Origin: Actinomyces gerencseriae DSM 6844
GTDB lineage: Bacteria; Actinomycetota; Actinomycetes; Actinomycetales; Actinomycetaceae
Length of the DNA: 64,000 nucleotides
Direction of reading: 5' to 3'
NCBI RefSeq assembly: GCF_000429265.1
Contig: NZ_KE386873.1
Location: 234,141 to 298,140, forward strand
A model generated the notes under the pieces. That model was not told the origin of the DNA. It ran no database searches and saw nothing but the letters and a program-made list of their open reading frames with translations. Positions 36,959 through 49,221 of this stretch are shown here, piece by piece (position 1 is the stretch's first letter; every line of letters starts with the position of its first letter). A program made the translations under genes and the position numbers.

Positions 36959-37098
36959 CCGCATCCGCCCGCCTTCCGGTCCGACGTCGGCCGCACGGAC
37001 ACCGAGCCGGGCATTCTTCCCGGAGGCCAACAGAACTTCTGTCGGAACACGCGAAACATGCCCGGCTCGACGAAGTAAGGAGAGGGCGGGGAGCCGGC
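36959..37098. other. Gap downstream of asd
   Basis: Last part of the 429-bp gap between the membrane-protein gene and the asd stop; the first 290 bp hold a repeat copy and a gene remnant. I see no further feature and no clear terminator here. Confidence 0.4.
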
Positions 37099-39725
<2,627 letters not shown>

Positions 39726-39980
39726 GTGGCGCTCCTCGGGTTGTGGTCACCGCCGGCCACGGGAGGGGGCGCTGCTCACGCGGTTGGCGCGACCGGGCCC
39801 ACCCCGGCGTGGCAACCCGCCCAGCATACGTGCGCTCCGAGCCACGGGCCCGCTGAAACACCCATCGTGAGACGACGACGCCGACTCGCCGGGGACGTCC
39901 CCGCGGCGGCCGGGCGGGCGGGGAGAACTCACCGCCCCGGGGTGGTTCCCAGCCGGGGGCACGGCCCATAGCATGGATCC

Positions 39981-41009
39981 ATGAGCATCGAGGTCACAGA
40001 TGTGACGCGCTTCTTCGGCTCCACGCGCGCGGTCTGGCGGATGAATATGACCGTGCCCGCGGGCGCGGTCACCGGGCTCGTGGGCTCCAACGGGGCGGGC
40101 AAGACGACTCTTCTCCTCATGCTGGCCGCACTGCTGGCCCCCGACACGGGCTCGATCAAGGTGGCGGGACTCGATCCGACCACCCAGTCGCGGGAGGTGC
40201 ACCGGGCGGTGGGGTGGATGCCGGACGCCTTCGGCACCTGGGACTCGCTGACCTGCACCGAGATCCTGCTGACCTTCGCGGCCGCCCAGGGACTGGACAG
40301 GGCCACGGGTCAGCGGCGCGCCATCGAGATGCTCTCCGCCGTCCACCTGGAGGACATGGCTCAGACCCCGGCGCGCGTGCTCTCGCGCGGGCAGAAGCAG
40401 CGCCTGGGACTGGCCCGCGCACTGGTGCACCGTCCCCAGGTCCTGCTGCTCGACGAGCCCGCGGCGGGCATGGACCCGCGCTCCCGCGCCGACCTGCGGG
40501 TCCTGCTGCGCGACCTCGCCTCAGCCGGCGTCACCGTCCTGGTCTCCAGTCATATCCTGTCCGAGCTGGAGCAGATGATCGACGGCGTCATCTTCATGGC
40601 GCACGGCCAGGCGGTCCTCCCGGACGCCCCGACCACCGCGGGCGCCCCGTCGGGCCCCGAGCCCCCGCGCCCCGACGGTGCCGACGGCGCTGGCAGTGCC
40701 GACGGAGTCCAGGACGACGAGGGCGCCCTTGCCCCCGCCGCGACGGGCAGGGTCCTCCCCCAGCCGCTGCAGCGCTGGTGGCGGATGCGAGCGCTGGACG
40801 CGCAACGACTGTCGGACTGGTCCGCCGGGGCCTCGGTGCGGGCCAGGGCGTCCGAGGACGGCACGGTGAGCCTGGCCGTGCCCGACGACGCCGTCGCCGC
40901 TCGCGTCCTGCGGGAGGCGCTCGACGCGGGGGTCGAGGTGGTGTCCTTCTCCCCGGCCGGGGGATCCCTGGAGGAGATCTACCTGTCGATGGAAGGAGAG
41001 CGGCGATGA
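39981..41009 (+). CDS. ABC transporter ATP-binding protein
   Basis: 342-residue ATPase of an ABC-2 exporter. Walker A GSNGAGKTT (about 35-43), signature LSRGQKQR (about 134), Walker B VLLLDEP followed by AAGMDPRS, and switch His in VLVSSH. The C-terminal 120 residues contain a Pro/Gly/Asp-rich linker and a small alpha/beta domain (MRALDAQRLSDWS...EVVSFSPAGGSLEEIYL). It is coupled to the permease by an ATGA overlap. The nearest named relatives by layout are NosF/CcmA-type exporters. Confidence 0.93.
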   Translation: MSIEVTDVTRFFGSTRAVWRMNMTVPAGAVTGLVGSNGAGKTTLLLMLAALLAPDTGSIKVAGLDPTTQSREVHRAVGWMPDAFGTWDSLTCTEILLTFAAAQGLDRATGQRRAIEMLSAVHLEDMAQTPARVLSRGQKQRLGLARALVHRPQVLLLDEPAAGMDPRSRADLRVLLRDLASAGVTVLVSSHILSELEQMIDGVIFMAHGQAVLPDAPTTAGAPSGPEPPRPDGADGAGSADGVQDDEGALAPAATGRVLPQPLQRWWRMRALDAQRLSDWSAGASVRARASEDGTVSLAVPDDAVAARVLREALDAGVEVVSFSPAGGSLEEIYLSMEGERR

Positions 41010-42082
41010 GCTGGTCCGCCGTGCGCACCGTCGCGGTGCTGGAGCTGCGTCAGCGCGTGAGGTCCACACGCTGGCGGGTCATGCTGGTGGTGTGGGGCAT
41101 TGTCCTGGTCCTCCTGTGCGGGGGCATGGCCTCGCTGGCGTCGATGAGCGGGGATAGCGTCGACAGGGTCGTGCCCTCCCTGTACGACACGGCGCTCTGC
41201 TTCGTCCTGGGCATCGGCCTGATCGTCGCCCCGACGCTGTCGGCCACCTCCATCAACGGCGATCGCGCCGACGCGACCCTGGCGCTTCTGCAGGCCACCA
41301 CGCTGCGCTCCCAGGAGATCGTCGTCGGCAAGCTCGTGGCGGCGTGGTCCGCCGCCCTGGCGTTCCTCGCGGTGGCCCTGCCCTTCCTGGTCGTGCTGAC
41401 CCTGGCGGGCGGCGCGTCGTGGACGGCACTGCTGGGTCACATGCTGATCCTCGTGGTCTCCCTGGGAGCCGTATGCGCCATCGGCCTGGGGTTCTCGGCC
41501 GCGACCGCGCGCACCTCGGCCTCGGCCGTGCTCACCTACCTGGCCGTCGCGGCGCTGGTCATCGGGACGCCTCTGGCCACGGCGATCTCGGCGACGGCGG
41601 TTCAGGGGGAGCAGACGCAGATCATCTACACGACGGACTACGACGCCTCGACGAACGACCGCCGGGTGTGCAAGTCCCAGCCCCAGATGTACACCGAGGA
41701 CATCGTGCACACCGAGCGGATCTGGTGGATGCTCATCCCCAACCCCTTCGTGGCGCTGGCCGACGTCTCGGCGCGGGCCCCGGCGCCGAGCGCGTATCTG
41801 TACGACTACTCCTCGGCGGCCCAGCTGGAGATGATGGGAGCGGCCGTCGACGACATGCGCGACAGCCAGCCGGCGGAGATCGTCGAGAACTACTGCGATG
41901 AGGACTCGGGGAGCTTGCTGATCTCCGGGGACGACTCGTACGAGCCGGACATCGCGCACCTCGTCTTCTGGCCCGTGAGTCTGATCGTGGTGCTGGGGCT
42001 GGGGGCCTGGTCGCTGACGTCCGCGTCGCGGCGCCTGCGCACGCCGGTTCGCAGGCTCGCTCGAGGCACGCGGGTGGCCTGA
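41006..42082 (+). CDS. ABC-2 type permease
   Basis: 358-residue permease with a first membrane segment after LELRQRVRSTRW, four more segments (about 65-200), then an outer region of about 110 residues (VQGEQTQIIYTTDYDAS to SGDDSYEPD), and a final membrane segment before a basic tail. The start overlaps the ATPase stop (ATGA). The outer region has three Cys (RRVC, NYC and one nearer the membrane) and is larger than usual. Substrate unknown. Confidence 0.88.
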   Translation: MSWSAVRTVAVLELRQRVRSTRWRVMLVVWGIVLVLLCGGMASLASMSGDSVDRVVPSLYDTALCFVLGIGLIVAPTLSATSINGDRADATLALLQATTLRSQEIVVGKLVAAWSAALAFLAVALPFLVVLTLAGGASWTALLGHMLILVVSLGAVCAIGLGFSAATARTSASAVLTYLAVAALVIGTPLATAISATAVQGEQTQIIYTTDYDASTNDRRVCKSQPQMYTEDIVHTERIWWMLIPNPFVALADVSARAPAPSAYLYDYSSAAQLEMMGAAVDDMRDSQPAEIVENYCDEDSGSLLISGDDSYEPDIAHLVFWPVSLIVVLGLGAWSLTSASRRLRTPVRRLARGTRVA

Positions 42083-42126
42083 GCAAGCGGGCGAGTCCAT
42101 CCCCCGCCCTCCCGCTCCCCCTTCGC

Positions 42127-42156
42127 CGAGATCGGTTCAGTTCCGCACCGAGATCG
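42127..42156. repeat. CGATCTCG repeats at 22-bp period, locus 3 (inverted)
   Basis: CGAGATCG (reverse complement of the motif) starts at 42127 and 42149, with GTTCAGTTCC in the spacer. It lies between the convergent ends of the permease and NosL genes. Confidence 0.8.
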
Positions 42157-42188
42157 GTCCGACGACGGCGCGCCCGGGCACGACGAGC

Positions 42189-42692
42189 TCATCCCATGAC
42201 CCCGGGCGGGTTCGCGAGAAGGTCGTCGTAGGTCCTCTCCTGAGCCGACCCGGATGCGGTGTACGTGCCGACGGAGTCCTCCTTGGCGAGGGCGAGAACG
42301 TGCGTGGCCATCGGGGTGGCGACGTCGGGCGCGACGACGTAGCGGGCCGAGCCCCCCTCGACCCATGCTCCCGAGTCATAGCCCTTGACGTAGATCGCCC
42401 GAACGTCATCGTCCGTCAGGCCCTGCTCCTGGTAGTACACGAAGAGCTCGCCGACGTCGTCGAACTTCCAGACGTCCTTGGCGCCGATGATCTCCCCGAC
42501 ATGCCGCATGTCCGCGATGTGCATTCCGCAGCGCGCACAGGTGTCGCCGGGCTCGATCTCCACCGGGCCGTCGGAGGTCCGCTCCTCCTTCCCGCAGGCC
42601 GTCAGACCACTCGTCACGACCAGGGCGGACAGAGCGGCCGCGCCGCCGAGGAGGACGCGCCGTCCCAGAACGACATCGGTCTCGTGGATCAT
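42189..42692 (-). CDS. NosL-family copper-binding lipoprotein
   Basis: 167-residue lipoprotein: Tat- or Sec-type leader with RR, lipobox LTAC (Cys33), then the NosL metal motif CARCGM (Cys52, Cys55, Met57) followed by HIADMRHVGEIIGAKDVWKFDD. NosL delivers Cu(I) to nitrous-oxide reductase in denitrifiers, but no nosZ or nosD is seen here. In actinobacteria lone NosL proteins may serve general copper handling. The start is set by the leader; GAGGGAA lies upstream. It is convergent with an ABC exporter of NosFY-like layout. Confidence 0.9.
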   Translation of the reverse strand: MIHETDVVLGRRVLLGGAAALSALVVTSGLTACGKEERTSDGPVEIEPGDTCARCGMHIADMRHVGEIIGAKDVWKFDDVGELFVYYQEQGLTDDDVRAIYVKGYDSGAWVEGGSARYVVAPDVATPMATHVLALAKEDSVGTYTASGSAQERTYDDLLANPPGVMG

Positions 42693-42837
42693 CTCGGTTC
42701 CCTCTTCCCCTCGGCGATGCAGCCGATAGCCGATACAGCAAGGACACGCGCGGAGGATCGGCCGGGCCGGGCCCCGGCACCTCGGCCATCCCCGAGACCG
42801 GAGGCGGAAGCTGACTCGACGTGTCCTCCTCACGCTC

Positions 42838-43284
42838 TCACACCGGGAAGTACACGTCTCTGGCGAAGCTCGCCACCTCGTACTCGATCCCCTCGGAGTC
42901 TTTGAAGAAGAAAGCATAGTAGTCGACGCAGTACTCGGGCCAGTAGCGCGGAGCGTGGAGGATCCGCGCCGGGATCCGGCGGACGGCGTCGTGAACCGAG
43001 TCGACCTCGCACGGGCGATCGACTCGGAAGGCCAGGTGGTGCATCGCGCCCGCTCGGCGGCGGCTGACCGGATCGAAGGAGTACTGCGGGCGCTCGGCTA
43101 CGATTCCCAGGGAGAATGCCGCATGGTGGTACTCGACGAGCCGGTAGTCCCGGTCCCGGACGACGGCGCGCTCCTTGAGCGCGAGATCGAAACCCAGGAG
43201 AGGGAGCAGAGCATCGTAGAAGCGCTCCGCCCGCTCAATATCCCGCACCGTCACGTGGATGTGGTCGATCCGAGGTCCCGCCAT
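42838..43284 (-). CDS. VOC (glyoxalase/bleomycin-resistance) superfamily protein
   Basis: 148-residue two-module beta-alpha-beta fold: IDHIHVTVRDIERAERFYDALLPLLGF opens module 1 and GAMHHLAFRVDRPCEVDSVHDAVR opens module 2. The metal-site positions His and Glu are visible in HIHVTV, HHLAFRV and GIEYEV. It could be a lyase, dioxygenase or resistance protein; the substrate cannot be told. ATG 43284 has GGAG 9 bases upstream. Confidence 0.88.
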   Translation of the reverse strand: MAGPRIDHIHVTVRDIERAERFYDALLPLLGFDLALKERAVVRDRDYRLVEYHHAAFSLGIVAERPQYSFDPVSRRRAGAMHHLAFRVDRPCEVDSVHDAVRRIPARILHAPRYWPEYCVDYYAFFFKDSEGIEYEVASFARDVYFPV

Positions 43285-43318
43285 CCGTTCACTCCATCGT
43301 TCCGTCCCCGGGGGTCCG

Positions 43319-43924
43319 TCAGCCCTCGACGAGGCGCCGTCCCTCGAAGGCCCGGCCGAGGGTGACCTCATCGGCGTACTCCAGGTCGCCGCCCACAGGC
43401 AGGCCCGAGGCCAGTCGGGAGACCGGCACGGCCATGGTGCGCAGCATGCGCGTGAGATAGGCGGCGGTGGCCTCGCCCACGACGTCGGGATCGGTGGCGA
43501 TGATGACCTCCTCGACGCCGTCCCCCACGCGGGCGAAGAGCTCGCGCACCCGAAGGTCGTCCGGCCCGACCCCGTTGATGGGGTCGATGGCACCGCCGAG
43601 CACGTGGTAGAGCCCGCGGTACTCGCGGGTGCGCTCGATGGCGACGACGTCCTTGGGCTCCTCCACCACGCAGATGACCCGCTGGTCGCGACGCGGGTCG
43701 CGGCAGATGGCGCACTGCTCGGACTCGGCGATATTGCCGCAGGTCTCGCAGAAGCGCACCCGGGCCTTGACGGCGCGCAGGGCCTCGATGAGGCGCTCGA
43801 CGCTGGCCGAGTCGGCGGCCAGGATGTGGAAGGCCATGCGCTGCGCGGACTTGGGGCCGATGCCGGGCAGCTCACCGAACTCGTCGATGAGGTCCTGGAC
43901 GGCGCCCTCGTAGACGGCGGGCAT
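43319..43924 (-). CDS. recR: Recombination protein RecR
   Basis: Partner of RecF/RecO in loading RecA at gaps. 201 residues: N-terminal helix-hairpin-helix ([21 protein letters not shown]), four-Cys zinc finger (CETCGN...CAICRD) and Toprim domain ([15 protein letters not shown]). It starts 1 base after the dnaX stop, a conserved dnaX-recR arrangement. Confidence 0.98.
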   Translation of the reverse strand: MPAVYEGAVQDLIDEFGELPGIGPKSAQRMAFHILAADSASVERLIEALRAVKARVRFCETCGNIAESEQCAICRDPRRDQRVICVVEEPKDVVAIERTREYRGLYHVLGGAIDPINGVGPDDLRVRELFARVGDGVEEVIIATDPDVVGEATAAYLTRMLRTMAVPVSRLASGLPVGGDLEYADEVTLGRAFEGRRLVEG

Positions 43925-43925
43925 G

Positions 43926-46900
43926 TCAGCGTCCCTCCTGGGTCACAGTGATCTCCTCCAGCACCCTCGCCCCGAGCAGCCGCTTGACCACGTCAAGGCC
44001 GACGACGCCCGCCTCCTCGGCATCCTCGTCGTCCTCGCTGGGAGCATCGTCCTCAACGGACGACGCGAAGGCCGTCGAGGACGCCGCCCGCGATCCCGGA
44101 CCGGGGAGCGACTCCCCCCGGGCGGCCGCACGAGCCGCGGCCCGGGCGGCGGAGACCCGGTCGTGAGCGGCCCCGGCGGGCGCCCAGCCGGTCCCGGAGT
44201 CCTCGGGTCCGTCCTCGCCCTCATCCTCGGGCGGGGGCTCCTGCGGGATGGGCCTGCCATCGGAGAAGGTGGCGGGGCTGTCCCAGTCGATGGGGGCCAG
44301 GCCCTCACGCTCCCGGGGCTCTCCGTGCTCCTCGGAGTGCGGCGTCGAGGAGGACTGCGGCGTAGTCGGGACGGATGGCGGGGGCGGTGAGGGGGGCGCA
44401 GCCCCACCGGGCAGCGTCGGCAGAGCATGCAGACGGTGGACGGTGGCAAGGGGAGCGCCGTCGGCCGGTTCCGGCACGGTGTCGGACACGGTGCCAACCG
44501 GCTCCGGTGCGGGCGACGCGATGGCACCGGACGGCAACGGCGGGGAGGCCACGGAGGTCGCAGAGGCCGCTGCACCGGGGGACGCCGTCGTTCCCGGGAC
44601 CGGGCCAGCCGGGGAGGCGGCGGACGGGGCCGGGCCGACCGGCCTCGGCGTCTCGACGGGCGGCGAGGCCTGATCGACGCGGCGCGCGTCGGTGGGGTCC
44701 GGAAGACCCGGGGACTCCGAGAATTCGGAGTACCCGCCAGAGTCCTGTTCCGCGGACGGGGACGAGGCGGGCCGAACGGAATCGATCACGGGGTGACCGG
44801 ACTGCGGACTCAGTGGTTCCGACGTCGGTTGGTCGAGGCTGTCCGGAGAACACGAAGTCCCGGCATCGTCGCTCGGGCCGGCCTCCGATGGCTCCGGCCC
44901 CTCGGCCCGCCCCGCTCGTCCAAGGCTCTCATCGGCGGAGCTCCGGCCACCGGGGACGGCGATGACGCCCCACCCGTCGTTCTCCACCGCCTCCGGGGAC
45001 GCGGTGCCGGCCGGAGCCCGGGTCCGGGAGGCGGCGCGGGTCGATTGCGCGCTCGCCTCCGCACCCGGGACGGCCGATCCGCTCGGGCCAGCCGGGCCGC
45101 CGGACCGTCCGCCAGGGCCGCTCGGGCCAGCCGGACCGCCGGGGCCCGCTGAATACCCGCTCGGGCCAGCCGGGCCGCCGGACCGTCCGCCAGGGCCGCC
45201 GCCCCCGCCCGGATCACTCGGGCCGCTCGGGCCGCCCCCGCCCGGGCCGGCCAGAACGGCGTGCACCTCCAGCCCCAGTCCGAGCGCCTGGTGCAGGGCC
45301 CGGGAGAGCACCGGGCCGTGACCGCCGTTCTCGAATGCGTTGACCAGGCCCTGCCCGCTGAAGATGACCTCGAAGACGTCGCCGTTGATGCCGCCGGGTT
45401 GGGAGTTGGGGCCGACGAGCGCCCAGGTGGCGCGGCGCGAGCGCTTGGCCGCCTCGAGGACCTCCTCCCAGCGACCGCGGATCATCTCGGCGTTCGCCGC
45501 CGCATCGCCCTGTCCGCGGCGCGACGAGCCGACCGGTGGGGCCCCGTGCGCACCTGCCGGGTCCGCATGCGGACCGGCTTGTCCGGCGGGCCCCGCGGGG
45601 CCCGCCTGCGGGGGACCCTGAGGCGAGAGCGTCTGCGCAGGCGCGTCCCAGTCCACCGGGGCGGTCCCGCCCCGCGCCGCCGGCGAAGGGCCGGGTGCGG
45701 CAGGAGCGATCGACGGATCGGGGGCGGGAGCGCCCGATGCGGCGGAGGCGGGGGCCGCGGGAGCCGCGGGTCCGGTGGCGACGGCCGCGGGCGACGCCGT
45801 CGGAGCAGCGGCGGCTGGTGCCCCGGCGGCTGGTGCCCCGGTGGGCGGACCACCCGGCGCTCCGGCGGCGGGCCCGGCAGCGACGGGCTGCGCCGCGCGC
45901 GGGGAGGAGTCGGTCGTCATGACCCGGCCGTCGCCGACCCCCGTGCCGACCGCGCCGGGCTGCCGCGCGGACGGAGCCGTCGGAGCACCCTCGCCCGGAG
46001 CCGCGGCGCGCCGCCCCGGCACGAGCAGACGGGCCATGAGGAGCTCAAGCTGGAGGCGCGGCGACGTCGCCCCGACCATCTGGGAGAGAGCCTGCGCCGT
46101 CACATCGGCCGCTCGCGACAGGCCGACCGCGCCGATGGTGCGCGATTGCACCTCCATGCGGGCCAGCTCGTCGTCGGGCAGAGAGCCGAGCGCGGGGCCG
46201 GCCTCCGACCCCGCCAGAGCGATGACCAGCAGGTCGCGCAGGCGCTGCAGGAGGTCCTCGACGAAGCGCCGCGGGTCGTGCCCGGAGGAGATGACGCGGT
46301 CCACCACCCGGAACACACCGGCGCCGTCGGAGGCGGCCAGGGCGTCGATGCAGGCGTCGAGGAGAGTCGTGTCCGTGTACCCCAGGAGGGCGACGGCGCG
46401 CTGGTAGTCCACCTGCCCGTCGATCGCGCCGCCGATGAGCTGGTCCATGACGGACAGGGTGTCGCGCACGCTGCCGCCGCCGGCGCGGGTGACCAGTGGG
46501 AAGACGCCCGGGCCGACCGCGACGTCCTCGGCACCGCAGAGGTGGGCGAGGTACCCCTCGAGCGTGTCCGGTGCCACCAGGCGGAAGGGGTAGTGGTGGG
46601 TGCGCGAGCGGATGGTGCCGATGACCTTCTCCGGCTCGGTGGTGGCGAAGACGAACTTCACGTGCGCCGGCGGCTCCTCGACGAGCTTGAGCAGGGCGTT
46701 GAACCCCTGCGGGGTGACCATGTGGGCCTCGTCGAGGATGAAGATCTTGAATCGATCGCGGGCGGGGGCGAAGGAGGCGCGCTCGCGCAGATCGCGGGCG
46801 TCGTCGACGCCGTTGTGGGAGGCGGCATCGATCTCGACGACGTCGAGGCTGCCCGGGCCGCCGGTGGCCAGGTCCCGGCAGCTCGCGCACTGCCCGCAGG

Positions 46901-47111
46901 GGGTGTCGGTGGGGAAGCGCTCGCAGTTCAGGCAGCGCGCCAGGATGCGGGCCGATGTGGTCTTGCCGCAGCCGCGCGGACCGGAGAAGAGGTAGGCGTG
47001 AGTGACGCGGTCGCCACGCAGCGCAGCCATGAGCGGGGCGGTCACGTGGTCCTGGCCGATGACGTCCTGGAAGGTGTCGGGGCGGTAGCGGCGGTACAGG
47101 GCGGTGGTCAC
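43926..47111 (-). CDS. dnaX: DNA polymerase III subunit gamma/tau
   Basis: Clamp-loader ATPase that also organises the replicative polymerase. GTG start. AAA+ module: Walker [10 protein letters not shown] (about 44-52), zinc module [19 protein letters not shown], Walker B IFILDEAH, sensor [23 protein letters not shown]. Domain III follows to about residue 370. A small conserved domain lies near residues 540-620 ([22 protein letters not shown]). The rest is an unusually long Gly/Pro/Ser/Ala-rich disordered linker with tandem [12 protein letters not shown] units. At 1061 residues it is far above the common 600-800. I see no A-rich slippery site for a gamma frameshift. Confidence 0.96.
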   Translation of the reverse strand: MTTALYRRYRPDTFQDVIGQDHVTAPLMAALRGDRVTHAYLFSGPRGCGKTTSARILARCLNCERFPTDTPCGQCASCRDLATGGPGSLDVVEIDAASHNGVDDARDLRERASFAPARDRFKIFILDEAHMVTPQGFNALLKLVEEPPAHVKFVFATTEPEKVIGTIRSRTHHYPFRLVAPDTLEGYLAHLCGAEDVAVGPGVFPLVTRAGGGSVRDTLSVMDQLIGGAIDGQVDYQRAVALLGYTDTTLLDACIDALAASDGAGVFRVVDRVISSGHDPRRFVEDLLQRLRDLLVIALAGSEAGPALGSLPDDELARMEVQSRTIGAVGLSRAADVTAQALSQMVGATSPRLQLELLMARLLVPGRRAAAPGEGAPTAPSARQPGAVGTGVGDGRVMTTDSSPRAAQPVAAGPAAGAPGGPPTGAPAAGAPAAAAPTASPAAVATGPAAPAAPASAASGAPAPDPSIAPAAPGPSPAARGGTAPVDWDAPAQTLSPQGPPQAGPAGPAGQAGPHADPAGAHGAPPVGSSRRGQGDAAANAEMIRGRWEEVLEAAKRSRRATWALVGPNSQPGGINGDVFEVIFSGQGLVNAFENGGHGPVLSRALHQALGLGLEVHAVLAGPGGGGPSGPSDPGGGGGPGGRSGGPAGPSGYSAGPGGPAGPSGPGGRSGGPAGPSGSAVPGAEASAQSTRAASRTRAPAGTASPEAVENDGWGVIAVPGGRSSADESLGRAGRAEGPEPSEAGPSDDAGTSCSPDSLDQPTSEPLSPQSGHPVIDSVRPASSPSAEQDSGGYSEFSESPGLPDPTDARRVDQASPPVETPRPVGPAPSAASPAGPVPGTTASPGAAASATSVASPPLPSGAIASPAPEPVGTVSDTVPEPADGAPLATVHRLHALPTLPGGAAPPSPPPPSVPTTPQSSSTPHSEEHGEPREREGLAPIDWDSPATFSDGRPIPQEPPPEDEGEDGPEDSGTGWAPAGAAHDRVSAARAAARAAARGESLPGPGSRAASSTAFASSVEDDAPSEDDEDAEEAGVVGLDVVKRLLGARVLEEITVTQEGR

Positions 47112-47374
47112 GGTCCGAGCCTAATCGGGACCGACGACGCCGTGTGACGACTCCCCTCCACAAGATCGGCCGAGCGAGCCGCGGGCTCGGCCCCGGGGCG
47201 CGCGGTGTCCCCTCAGCCGGCCGACGTCTCCTGGGCCATGGACCTCTCGGCCCGGGGCGCGGTGTCCTCCGGGGCGCACTGCGACGCGGTCGTCGCCGTC
47301 CCGAGCCGCCCCGGCGCGCCCTCGTCCCCGCCCCGGGCGAGCGCTCGGCCGGATACCGGAGGCTTCGACGGCGA
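47112..47374. other. Gap between dnaX and the SRP RNA
   Basis: 263 bp without a convincing gene. It should hold the dnaX promoter and the end of the SRP RNA transcript. No other structure recognised. Confidence 0.4.
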
Positions 47375-47461
47375 GGACCCCTCGCGCACCCGCCAGAGCC
47401 CGCTTACCCTTGCTACCTTCCGGTCCTGGGGGATTCACTGGATGACGCCGCACGAGGGGCC
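47375..47461 (-). ncRNA. ffs: Signal recognition particle RNA (small bacterial type, 4.5S)
   Basis: The minus strand reads CCAGGACCGGAAGGTAGCAA, matching the universally conserved SRP domain IV (GGAA tetraloop plus the AGCA symmetric loop). Flanking bases GGCCCCTCG and CGAGGGGTCC pair as a 9-bp closing helix (one G-U), which sets the approximate ends at 47461 and 47375. The position between tRNA-Ser and dnaX is the usual actinobacterial arrangement. Exact termini are uncertain by a few bases. Confidence 0.87.
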
Positions 47462-47636
47462 GGGGATGAGTGTACCCGAGGTCGGGGCCTCCCCGCCCGC
47501 CGCGGGGCGCACGAAGGTCCGGGAAAGCGCGTGACCGATGCCACCGCAGACGACTGGCCCCGCTGTGCAGCCGTCCGATATATTCCATGTCCGTTGCGCG
47601 CGGTCGGCACGCTGCCGCCGGTTGCGCGGAACACCC

Positions 47637-47724
47637 GGAGGATTCGCCTAGTGGCCTATGGCGCACGCTTGGAAAGCGTGTTGGGTGCAAGCCCTCGGGG
47701 GTTCGAATCCCCCATCCTCCGCCA
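47637..47724 (+). tRNA. tRNA-Ser (anticodon GGA)
   Basis: 88 bases with encoded CCA. Acceptor stem GGAGGAT/ATCCTCC, anticodon stem-loop CACGCTTGGAAAGCGTG (anticodon GGA, reading UCC/UCU), a long variable arm (TTGGGTGCAAGCCCTC region) as expected for serine tRNAs, and T-loop GGTTCGAATCC. The 3' 77 bases are overlapped by the methyltransferase reading frame on the other strand. Confidence 0.97.
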
Positions 47725-49099
47725 TGTCGATGAGCGGTGCGGCCTCGGCGGCGCCAGGGCCCTCGGGTCCTCCTGGGCGGAGTACGTCATCGGGATCGAG
47801 CGTCGATTGCCCCAGCAGTCGCAACTGCTCCGGACTGGGGAACCTCATCCGTCTCAGATCCCCGGCGTTCACCTGCGTGTGCCCCGAGAACACGCGGAAG
47901 TAGGCGTCCACTCGTCTGGAATTGAGCCATGCCACCAGGCCAGCCGCCACGTCCATGTCCAAACCGCTCCCGGCCCGGTGGATGTAGTTGAGCTTGTTGT
48001 CGAAGGCGGGCGGCCGATCATCCGACCACAGGGCGGCCACAATCCGTCGTCTCTCCTCCTTCGCGGAGAATCGCTTGACCAGGACATAGGCGCCTGCGGG
48101 CACGAGCAGCCTGGAGGAACGCGCCGGATCCGCCTCGAACCACTGGGGCTTGCGAAGCGCACTACGCGGATGCGCGATCCTCGCGCCCACGATATTGGCC
48201 GGGTAGACCATCGGCGCGGTGCTCTCACCGGGAACGGCCCTGAGAAGGTCGCGGGACCGGAAGTCCACGACTCTCCCCGTGGAGACCGACAGCCCGAGGT
48301 CCGCCAGTGCGCACCGCGCCCGCTCCACCCATGACACCGCAACGCCGTCCTCATCGGAGGCGGGGACGAAGATGAAGTCGCCCGTGACCACCTGAGAGTA
48401 AGGCACCGTTCGCGTCACGGGGGCCTCCCGGTGATCCACCGAAGAGGACAATCGGACCGTTGTCGGCGCCACCCCCCGGGTTACTGAGACGATAATCGTC
48501 TCCTGGAGCACTCCCAGGTCCCCGAAGACCTCCGAGCGCGACCGGAACGTATGAATGGAGTCAATACCGAGCCGGGCGAGCAAGGCACGACGGAATTCCG
48601 AGAAATAGACCCCATTCATCCATGAACGGGGCGTGATCGAGACCTGCTGCCCGCCCTCGTCCAGGAGCAGGGATCCGAGTGCCATGAAACCCGCGTAGAT
48701 ATTGGGCACCGCGATGCCCGCACCGCGCAGGGCGCGGTCGAGTGACGATCCCGAGCGAATCTTGCGGTACGGAGGATTCTGGATCACCAGGTCGAAGCGC
48801 TCATCCGTGCGCAGGGCCCAGTCCACGAAGTCCTCCTCGACCAGGCGGGTCCGCACCCCCACGTCCTCAAGGTCGGTCAGGGTCTCGGACAGGACACCGC
48901 GAAGCCTTTCATCGATCTCGACCGCGGTCACCGCGACCCCCAGTCCCGGCGCCTCGCGCCGCAGCCGGTCCACGACGGCGGCGGACAGGACGCCGGATCC
49001 GGCCCCGGGATCGAGGACGCGGAGCACGCCGTCCCGCGGTAGACGGGGCAGACGGGCCATGAGCCCGGCGACTGCCACCGGCACTGCCGCGGCCGCCAT
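47648..49099 (-). CDS. Orphan N6-adenine DNA methyltransferase, PstI/BsuBI-like
   Basis: 483 residues. SAM-binding motif I VLDPGAGSG (28-36), acidic motif II VEIDERL, catalytic motif IV NPPY (about 108-111) and FRSRSEVFGDLGVLQETIIVS, a pattern of Eco57I-class PstI/BsuBI-type adenine methyltransferases. The C-terminal part would recognise the target. No restriction enzyme gene is beside it. The last residues (EDGGFEPPRACTQHAF onward) are encoded antisense to tRNA-Ser, so the native C terminus may be lost. The N terminus begins very close to motif I and an in-frame upstream stretch is open, so it may be longer. Its middle looks less GC-rich than its neighbours. Confidence 0.82.
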   Translation of the reverse strand: MAAAAVPVAVAGLMARLPRLPRDGVLRVLDPGAGSGVLSAAVVDRLRREAPGLGVAVTAVEIDERLRGVLSETLTDLEDVGVRTRLVEEDFVDWALRTDERFDLVIQNPPYRKIRSGSSLDRALRGAGIAVPNIYAGFMALGSLLLDEGGQQVSITPRSWMNGVYFSEFRRALLARLGIDSIHTFRSRSEVFGDLGVLQETIIVSVTRGVAPTTVRLSSSVDHREAPVTRTVPYSQVVTGDFIFVPASDEDGVAVSWVERARCALADLGLSVSTGRVVDFRSRDLLRAVPGESTAPMVYPANIVGARIAHPRSALRKPQWFEADPARSSRLLVPAGAYVLVKRFSAKEERRRIVAALWSDDRPPAFDNKLNYIHRAGSGLDMDVAAGLVAWLNSRRVDAYFRVFSGHTQVNAGDLRRMRFPSPEQLRLLGQSTLDPDDVLRPGGPEGPGAAEAAPLIDMAEDGGFEPPRACTQHAFQACAIGH

Positions 49100-49221
49100 C
49101 GTCGGGCCCGCGCCGGCGTACCCGACCTGACGACAAGGAGCACTGCGGTAGTGACATTGCGCTCGTCGAGACGCGCCCGCCCCGGCCGCGACCGGAGCGG
49201 CACGGCGGCTAGCATGGGTGC

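Noticed and set aside
45261-47147. Plus-strand 628-codon frame opposite dnaX
   Set aside because: It is the mirror of the dnaX coding sequence. dnaX has all AAA+ motifs.
47144-48334. Plus-strand 396-codon frame over the SRP RNA and tRNA-Ser
   Set aside because: It spans two RNA genes and the antisense of the methyltransferase, and has no protein motifs.
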